From positions 281,175 through 345,174 of the forward strand of contig JAAOMT010000294.1 in NCBI GenBank assembly GCA_016748015.1: DNA of 64,000 bases, in the 5' to 3' direction. A program made the position numbers and the translations under genes. The stretch is from Geosiphon pyriformis (lineage: Eukaryota; Glomeromycota; Glomeromycetes; Archaeosporales; Geosiphonaceae). Within the stretch, counting starts at the first letter, position 1. Each line of letters starts with the position of its first letter. The notes beneath the pieces were generated by a model. The model saw only the letters and a list, made by a program, of their open reading frames with translations, made no database searches and was not told the origin of the DNA. Positions 57,541 to 64,000 of the stretch are shown piece after piece.

Positions 57541-58454
57541 TAATCATTTAGTTATTAAGACGGAGATGTTGATATCGTTGAAATTCGAGAGACTTGGATT
57601 CTCAAATGCTATTATATTAAAAATTTGATGTAAAATATGAAATAAAATAAAAATTGACATTCACATAAGTTTCAAAGAGAAAAAAAGAATAATAATTATT
57701 ATTAAAATATTTGACATTAAATCAAAAATACTATAACTTTTAGTAAATTTATAATTATTAATTGGGTTTTAAGCTTTCAATGAGAATGACAACACAGAAA
57801 TAAATTTTACAAAATGTCCCAAAGCTGGTGTCAAATATGTGCAAAAATCAAATTTGAGCACGAAGCATCTTAACACAAAAGGACTTTGGGATCCCTGGAG
57901 CAATCTTATTCATCAGTATGATACTTGTAATGTTTTTGCATGAATCAAAAAAAGTTTAAACTTTAAATCTAAATATTTGATCATAAATTGTGTCAATATG
58001 ACATGACGCGTGTCTGACAATGAGAATCAATAATGACAAAGATTTTCCCAGGAAAGAATTTTAACTATTTTTGTTTTATAATTAATTATTCAAGTTTCTC
58101 ATCATGTCAATATTTCGAATTTTAATCAACTAATTAAAAATAAAATTTTCGATCAAACAACTAATCATGCCAAAAAACGTAACCGATCGGATGTGCCAAT
58201 CGAATCTAGTAATAGGAGATTTGGAAATCAAACAAACTATAAAAATCATGACACTTTTTATATCATTTAGTCTAAAAAGCGACTGACGTAAATATACGTA
58301 AATTACGCCTCGGAGAGATCTCTTGGATTCATATGTTTTGAAGAGGATAAAAAATTGAACTTCTCGCTGTTATAAACATAAGAATTTCGAAAGTGATCGC
58401 ATCCTTATTTTTATTACACCTTTGATTTCTTTTAAGTTTTAAACCATTTGAAAG
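57541..58454. other. Intergenic region upstream of the caleosin gene
   Basis: The composition changes here: CpG becomes frequent (for example ACGCGTG near 58007 and CGATCGG near 58192). No ORF of note. It probably holds the caleosin promoter. Confidence 0.6.
58371..58376 (+). promoter_or_regulatory. Possible TATA box of the caleosin gene
   Basis: TATAAA lies 79 bp upstream of the start ATG. This is position evidence only. Confidence 0.35.
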
Positions 58455-59774
58455 ATGTCAGAACAGGAATTTTCTACGGTTATTCAAGAAGTACCCGTGA
58501 CATGGCAACGACCAGTTCCTCAAGGCCTTGAAAAGGTTTTGGGCAATGCGGGTAAGACAGAAAATTGTTTTAGAAAAGATAGTAATTCATCCTTTCTTTT
58601 ACCTATGAATTCGAAGGTACTCCACGCGCCACAATTGCTGCTTCCCGAGAACGTCCCCATGGAACCCCTGGGCGAAAAATTTCACATCGAACGGTATTAG
58701 AATTGTAATATCTACATTCCCAAAATTTTGGCTCTTCCTAAAGTAGTACGTCTTATACGATTGTTGTCGTACTTTTTTTTGTAAAGGTTCTTCAACAACA
58801 TGTGGACTTTTTCGACGAGGATAATGATGGTATCATCCGAATATTTGACACGTATAGAGGTATTTTGAAAAATAAATTTCCCTTTCTCCTTCTATATGTA
58901 GTTTAAAGATTCTATCCAATTTCATCTTTGAAAGGATTCCGTTCTCTGGGATTCAATTTCCCCTTTTGCTTGTTCGCCGCCTTTGTAATTCATGGCTCAA
59001 TGGCCTGGGTTTCCCAACCATATTGGTTCCCAAATCCGCTGTTGTATATTTACACTGAAAACATTAACAAATGTAAACATGGCTCTGATTCCGAGACTTA
59101 TGATACCGAGGTATTAGATTTAAATACGATTGATTGTTTTAATGAAGACGAATTTAAAATCTTTGTTCATAATCGTTCATGTTTAGGGACGCTATGTTCC
59201 AGAGAAATTTGAAGAAATCTTCACAAAATACGATCGAGACAACAAGGGAGGATTAAGTATCTGGGATATTGGCAGACTTTGCTATGGAAATGGGAATGTT
59301 TTAGATATCTTTGGTCAGTTTTCTTGAACTTGGTGCAAAAACACTTTTGATATCGGTTTTTTAAGTTTTGGTTTTGATTATTTCAGGCTGGTTAGCAATG
59401 ATTTTTGAGTGGGGCACAACTTATTTCTTAGCACAAAAGGACGGCATCTTGTATAAAGAAGATGTTCGTGCTCAATACGATGTGAGTTAAATTCTATTTT
59501 ATTAGGGTTCATTTAAAAGATTTAAGGGTTTCGTTTCTAATCATCTTAATGTAAAAATTTTATCCAACTATTCAAGGGTTCCCTTTTCTACAAGATAGCT
59601 GAAGAACGTGGGCAAAAGACACGAAAGGGGTATTATTCATCAAGAAATTCTGGAAACTCTAATGGAAATGGAAATGATGGCAACGGCTATGGTAGGACTA
59701 TAAAGAAAAGACTATAGTTATTTAATATTTCATAACTTTTGTCTTTAGCTGATAGCCGAATAAGCGAGATCTAG
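58455..59774 (+). CDS. Caleosin-family protein (lipid-droplet Ca-binding peroxygenase), 8 exons
   Basis: Exons 58455-58551, 58617-58693, 58787-58859, 58935-59110, 59187-59313, 59387-59481, 59577-59691, 59749-59774. All introns are GT...AG, 55-95 bp. The joined frame has 261 codons with no stop. Order: N-terminal leader; first conserved His in LQQHVDFF; EF-hand DEDNDGIIRIFD; hydrophobic segment FNFPFCLFAAFVIHGSMAWV; proline-knot-like PYWFPNPLLYIY; second conserved His in KCKHGSDSETYDTEGRY; acidic second half EKFEEIFTKYDRDNKGG; tail FYKIAEERG then a Gly/Asn/Ser-rich end. The two His bind heme in plant and fungal caleosin peroxygenases. The knot has fewer Pro than plant forms. It probably acts on oxidised fatty acids at lipid droplets or ER. 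It stands alone, not in a cluster, and looks intact. Confidence 0.92.
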
Positions 59775-59808
59775 TAATAACTGTGTGCATGTAACTTTAT
59801 ACTGAAAG

Positions 59809-59814
59809 AATAAA
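59809..59814 (+). terminator. Polyadenylation signal of the caleosin gene
   Basis: AATAAA lies 34 bp after the stop codon. Confidence 0.55.
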
Positions 59815-60110
59815 ATGTTTCTTGTTAGTCACCTATATTTTCACATTTAAATAAACTGAGATATAACTGTCCATTTTGGAAGGATATTGCAAAAGGTTTT
59901 ATTTGAAATTCGAGGGCTGAAATTTTAACTCGCCAAAATATTTAAATTTGCTCAACAATCCCATAAGGATATACAGATAATAGATGCTCAATCCCCTCGC
60001 CAAACGAAATGAATAATACACTGAAATATGATAAAACAATTTGAAACAGCTGGCGAAAGCAATATCAGCAAACAAGCCCTATTTAATGCAGTTTACAAAC
60101 ACAGGTTGCT

Positions 60111-60233
60111 ATTAAAATATATTGGAATTCTGGGGTTTCTTTTCGTCATGGAAGTGGATATACAATGGATGAAAGCCAGGCTTTCAAATATTACCAAGGT
60201 TTAGCCGATGAAGGACTTGCCAACAAGGGTTGA
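60111..60233 (+). pseudogene. Sel1-repeat fragment
   Basis: 41 codons: FRHGSGYTMDESQAFKYYQG then LADEGLANKG-stop. The pattern 'G-x-G-x-x-x-D-x-x-x-A-F-x-Y-Y-x-x-x-A-D-x-G' is one Sel1-like repeat (a helical solenoid scaffold common in multi-copy families of these fungi). There is no start, no further repeats and a stop right after, so it is a gene fragment. Confidence 0.6.
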
Positions 60234-61952
60234 CAAACCACATTATTAAGTAAATATCAGATGATATTACTTATTTATTTCAATATTTTATGTATTTATC
60301 ATTTTAAATGAAACATTTTTATATAGAATTATTCATTCATAGTTTTCTAAAAGCAAAAAAAAACTCATTTTTTATAAAAAATTTGTTGAAGAAAAGATTT
60401 TATAATATTTTTTGGGACAAGACAAAAGGATTTTTGCTCTTATGCTAGCACTTTATCATGTTTTTGAGAAGTTAAAAGGCTTTTTCTTCAAAAAATTTTA
60501 TTCTTTCTCAATCATAATTGAAGTGTTTATAGATCCATTTTATGTACTTATAACTGTAATGGTTTTTGATAAGAATTTTTATTCCCTACTTTATTCAAAT
60601 AGTTTTAAATAGTTAAATGAAAGACTTTTATATATAATTTTCTAATAATTTTTAATGACAAAGATATATTTGAAGGGAATACCTGTTCGGACATGTATTT
60701 TAGTTTCACAAATTTAGTAAAGCTTGGCGTTAATTTTTTTCTTCGAAGTTGACACTTCTTTCCGAAAAAAAAAGAATTGACATATGCCACTTTTACTAAA
60801 TTTGAGCTAAAAACCTCAGGTAAGTTATATTCATATGATGCAAATTATAAATTGTGGAAAGTTTAATATAAAGTATTGATCTTTTTAAGGTTGAAAAAAA
60901 TTTTTAAATTACTCTTAAAGGGGGAAGCAGCGGGGGTAAGAAAGCCAAGTAAATTGTTTAATTGAACTATTAAATAGAGATATTTTTCATGAGAAATGAG
61001 GTTAAGAAAAAATATCGACATATGAAAACGAAATTTTAAATATTAAAAATATTCTTTTTTTCAAATTATAATTTTTTCAGCGATAAAATATTTCTAAATA
61101 ATATTAATACAAATACTAAAATATGACTCCAATTTAATTTGCTTTTGCCATATCCTATAAAAAGGTTCTGTATCAAAAAATCTCGAACTTTCATTTTTAT
61201 GCTAATTAAAAAATTTATTCACCAAAATAAATTAGGAGTTGTCTTTTATATTGCAATTACTTTGTTCATACTTTGGGATTCTCAGAATTAAATAAAAAGT
61301 AAAAGAAATCATATATAGTCATAAAATCTTTTAACTACTGAATTTTTATAAATATGCTCCAATTTAAATAATTCACTTCTAAAAAATTTTTAAAAGGCCC
61401 CTTTAAACACTAATAACGATATTTTAATGAATCAATCATAAATTTCAGTTTAAGGTTAAAAGTAAAATACAAAATACTTTGATTTTATTTATGATGATGA
61501 ACTAAAGGCATAAATACTGATGGTTTTTACCATTATCTGAAACCTTCGATCGCTAGAAACCTTTTCAATACCTATAATCTGAGACTCCTTTCAAAAATAA
61601 TTTAAAAAGAGAATTATAATGGATCTTAACTCGAGATATTCTTCCGATTCTAACTTGGTATTTCAAAAAATAAAAAATTGGAATCTTTTTAATTTGACGG
61701 GTTAATTAGTTTTTATAAATTTTCTTATTCTTGAATACTCAATTGTGTGGTTTTTTGACCTGTCGATTAAAAAGTCAAATAAAAAAATAAACGATATCAA
61801 TCAACCTTTCTCATCGGAAAACGATGCTTTGTTATTGGGACGTAATTTAACACATGGGAAAAATGCACTAGATTTGGATTTTATTTTTCTTTGTTAAATT
61901 TATCGTTGAAAAATCAAGAAACTCATGAGATAACTACATTTTCAATCAAAAG
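60234..61952. other. Intergenic, no supported gene
   Basis: AT-rich with moderate CpG. The 66-codon frame at 60412-60612 (Phe/Tyr/Ile-rich) and the minus frame at 60790-60605 show no family features. A short plus-strand block near 61815-61870 (SSENDALLLGRNLTHGKNAL) may be an exon relic related to the next entry, but no splice sites support it. Confidence 0.5.
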
Positions 61953-62120
61953 TATTCTGCTCCTCTAATCCATTCTGGAACGCCTGGGCCAAATGATATT
62001 GAAGGTGGATCGCTCTCGAAGATTTCTTTCTGCTTCATAATACTCTTTTTGCTTGCTTATGCAGGTGCTGGTCTCACCTTAATTCATTATCTTCCAATTA
62101 TTTTCCCCGAACATAAATAG
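61953..62120 (+). pseudogene. Possible last exon or relic with one membrane segment
   Basis: From an AG at 61951-61952 the frame reads YSAPLIHSGTPGPNDIEGGS, then a hydrophobic stretch ISFCFIILFLLAYAGAGLTL, and ends PIIFPEHK-stop. Codon use and CpG content look coding. No start or upstream exon was found. It could be the end of a gene whose 5' part has decayed. Confidence 0.3.
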
Positions 62121-63176
62121 ACATATTTTATAACCATTTTGGATTTTGAATTTTAGTAATTCTAAAGGAAGTGAAACATTTTTTTGGAAATCTCTATAAA
62201 AATATTTTTTAGAGTAGAAAATAAAATTTTAAAAATTATACGCCCTACATCTCCTTAATGATAATAATCACAGCATGATTTATTTTTTAAAAAAATCAAG
62301 GGTTTAGGTTTTTTTTAATGCATAAAGTGATCAAAATAAACAAAGTAACGGATAAATTATTTGATATGCAATGAATTTTTCAGGTAAAAAAATTTTCTAC
62401 ACAATTATAATCTGGTATCTTGGGAATAAAAGAAATCATAAAATTTTTAAAATAAAAATGTTTAATCCAAAAAGGGTTCTTTGCTAAATATTCAATCACA
62501 TATCCAGTAACAAGATCACTGATAATGAAACAAATCTGCCTATATCTATCAACGATTACTGATGAACAATGCCGAATTCAATCAAGTTGACAAAATAATC
62601 GTACAAGAATTATTAAAAGAGCGATCAGCTTTTAAGAACATAAATGGGCGTCAAAACGTTCTGGTTTTCACATGGATGATTTAGAATAAAACGGTTTAAT
62701 TTTTGGTTGAGAAAGCATCCTTTCAATGGATCTAAATTTTTCTTATAAATCCGACCTTTTAATACAAAAAATAAATAATTTATCTTTCTTATCAGAGGTT
62801 TTAACCTGTTATTATTTGGAAATTGAAAATTCTTTTTTTAATTAATTGGGAGAATTTAAGATTAACTTTCATCCCCAACTATTTTTAATCTCTTGGCCGT
62901 TTTATCATTTGAACTTTTAATTTTTTTACCAATATGTTTGGACCAGATTGGGTACGTGTTAGAATTCAAAGTTTTAAATGTTTCGTATTTAATTCCCTTT
63001 TGAAGAAACTTTTTTTTTTACTTTATTGTCTGACTCATTTAATTCAACAATGATGTAAAAAATTAGATTGAGTTTTATAAATCTCTTGGATTTGCAGATA
63101 TGTGAGCGATTTTTATATTACTTTTTTAATTTTTAAAAATTAATCGTCTAATCAAAAATCGTTTCTTTTATTTTAG
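62121..63176. other. Intergenic / 5' region of the ABCC-type gene
   Basis: ATGTTTGGACCAGATTGG followed by GTACGT at 62933-62956 could be a first exon, since ABCC proteins often begin with a short lumenal segment of this kind. Its phase does not fit the exon starting at 63177, so the true 5' end is not settled. Confidence 0.35.
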
Positions 63177-64000
63177 AATTGCTGGAATTCCAGCTATGTT
63201 AGTCATATATACTGTTATCCCAAGTGTAGTGTATACAGTACGACAGAGAAGTAATAAAGGAAATTGGTATGTGCCTCCTGAAGCTAGGGATGAATCATTA
63301 CCTATGCATGCTAAACTGGTAAGTGATATGAATGATATATAGTTTTGAAATAAGTATTTTTCTTTTTCTTTTTTTCTTTTTCCTCATCACTTTCAACTTA
63401 TCGTTATATTATTTTCTCTGACGATAAAATCAGTTGATTTTAAGAAGTTTAGCATTCATGTTTACGATAAAATATATCGCTCAGTATATATTTCGGCATC
63501 CATCGAGCGAAGTTTTTGTTTCAGGTGCTTTGTTAACTGTTGCGGTTAGTTTATGAAAATTTTATTTTTCTCTACGAGATTATGAGAAAATAAAGTTTAT
63601 TAATTTATCAATTTAAATTTCAACGATGACAGTTAATCACCGTAACAATTTATCACTATGAGAACCTTGGAATAATTAAACCTGCACTTCCCCTCTCAGT
63701 CCTTTGGGGGGTCACCACTTTAACAACCATGTTATATTACTTCACATCAACACATGACGTATCCCACGAGATTTATATCGTTTCGAGTATTATGATGTTT
63801 ATTTTGGAATTTTTATCGCCTCGTACTGAGCAGCCTCATGTAGTATGTTATCACCAAGGACCGCATTTGCTATTATAATGATCTTAAAAACCAATCTGGA
63901 TCACACTAATATAATAATATCAATCGAATATTTTCATTCTTAATTTGTAGAAGACACTGAGGCCATCTCTGCCCAACGCACATAAACCACTTAGTGGTAT
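63177..64000 (+). CDS. ABCC (MRP)-type ABC transporter, N-terminal TMD0 region, partial
   Basis: Exons 63177-63318, 63434-63544, 63633-63842 and 63951 to the window end are joined in one frame, with GT...AG introns of 115, 88 and 108 bp. Five predicted membrane helices: AGIPAMLVIYTVIPSVVYTV; LILRSLAFMFTIKYIAQYIF; EVFVSGALLTVALITVTIYH; PLSVLWGVTTLTTMLYYF; IYIVSSIMMFILEFLSP. A five-helix block with a charged loop after helix 1 (RQRSNKGNWYVPPE) and a Pro-rich end (TEQPHV) resembles the TMD0 of full-length ABCC exporters (glutathione-conjugate or vacuolar metal-conjugate transport). The ATP-binding domains lie outside the window, so the family call is moderate. The first exon is unresolved. Confidence 0.55.

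Noticed and set aside
57550-57610. Possible tRNA-like block (GACGGAG... ...GATTCTCAAATGC)
   Set aside because: It resembles parts of class II tRNAs, but no acceptor stem pairing or full cloverleaf can be built by eye.

Overview
The window looks like fungal nuclear DNA, most probably from an arbuscular mycorrhizal fungus (Glomeromycotina, Rhizophagus-like). Four things point there: the extreme AT content, the type of repeats (non-LTR elements with a gag-like ORF1 plus EEP-RT-RNase H ORF2, and Ty3-type LTR elements), a short-intron caleosin gene, and a Sel1-type fragment. This assignment is inference, because no rRNA, tRNA or organelle marker is present. A run of N at 43361-43534 shows it is a scaffold.

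Layout. 1-4960: decayed minus-strand non-LTR retrotransposon (L1). 4961-7837: AT-rich, unassigned. 7838-9843: 3' half of a minus-strand Ty3-like element (E). 9844-12880: AT-saturated tract that begins with a relic LTR. 12885-21475: second minus-strand non-LTR copy (L2), split at 13248-16268 by a non-coding LTR element with 1.4-kb LTRs and only 141 bp inside. 21476-32199: minus-strand Ty3-like element A, with a solo LTR of the C family in its 3' end. 32200-35558 and 53824-55299: plus-strand Ty3-like element D, split by element B (35559-53819), which is itself split by element C (37506-46797). 55300-57540: AT-rich with one more relic LTR. 58455-59774: intact eight-exon caleosin/peroxygenase gene. 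60111-60233: Sel1-repeat fragment. 63177-64000: start of an ABCC-type transporter, cut by the window end.

Elements A, B and C share an uncommon plan: gag (short N-terminal ORF, capsid, CCHC knuckle), retropepsin, two cysteine-rich modules, a full trimeric-type dUTPase, a beta-rich linker, reverse transcriptase, RNase H, integrase, then an extra ORF before the 3' LTR. D and E lack the dUTPase and carry a different extra ORF. All LTRs begin TGTTAC/TGTTAT and end GTAACA or its mutated form. Insertions make 4-bp target duplications, and the primer-binding sites begin TGGTGC.

None of the elements is intact. Damage is mostly C:G to T:A change: Trp and Gln codons became stops, and catalytic Asp/Glu became Asn/Lys. 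CpG is nearly absent in the repeats but common around the caleosin gene. This fits repeat methylation and deamination, which is inference. The only genes that look functional are the caleosin and the ABCC-type transporter.
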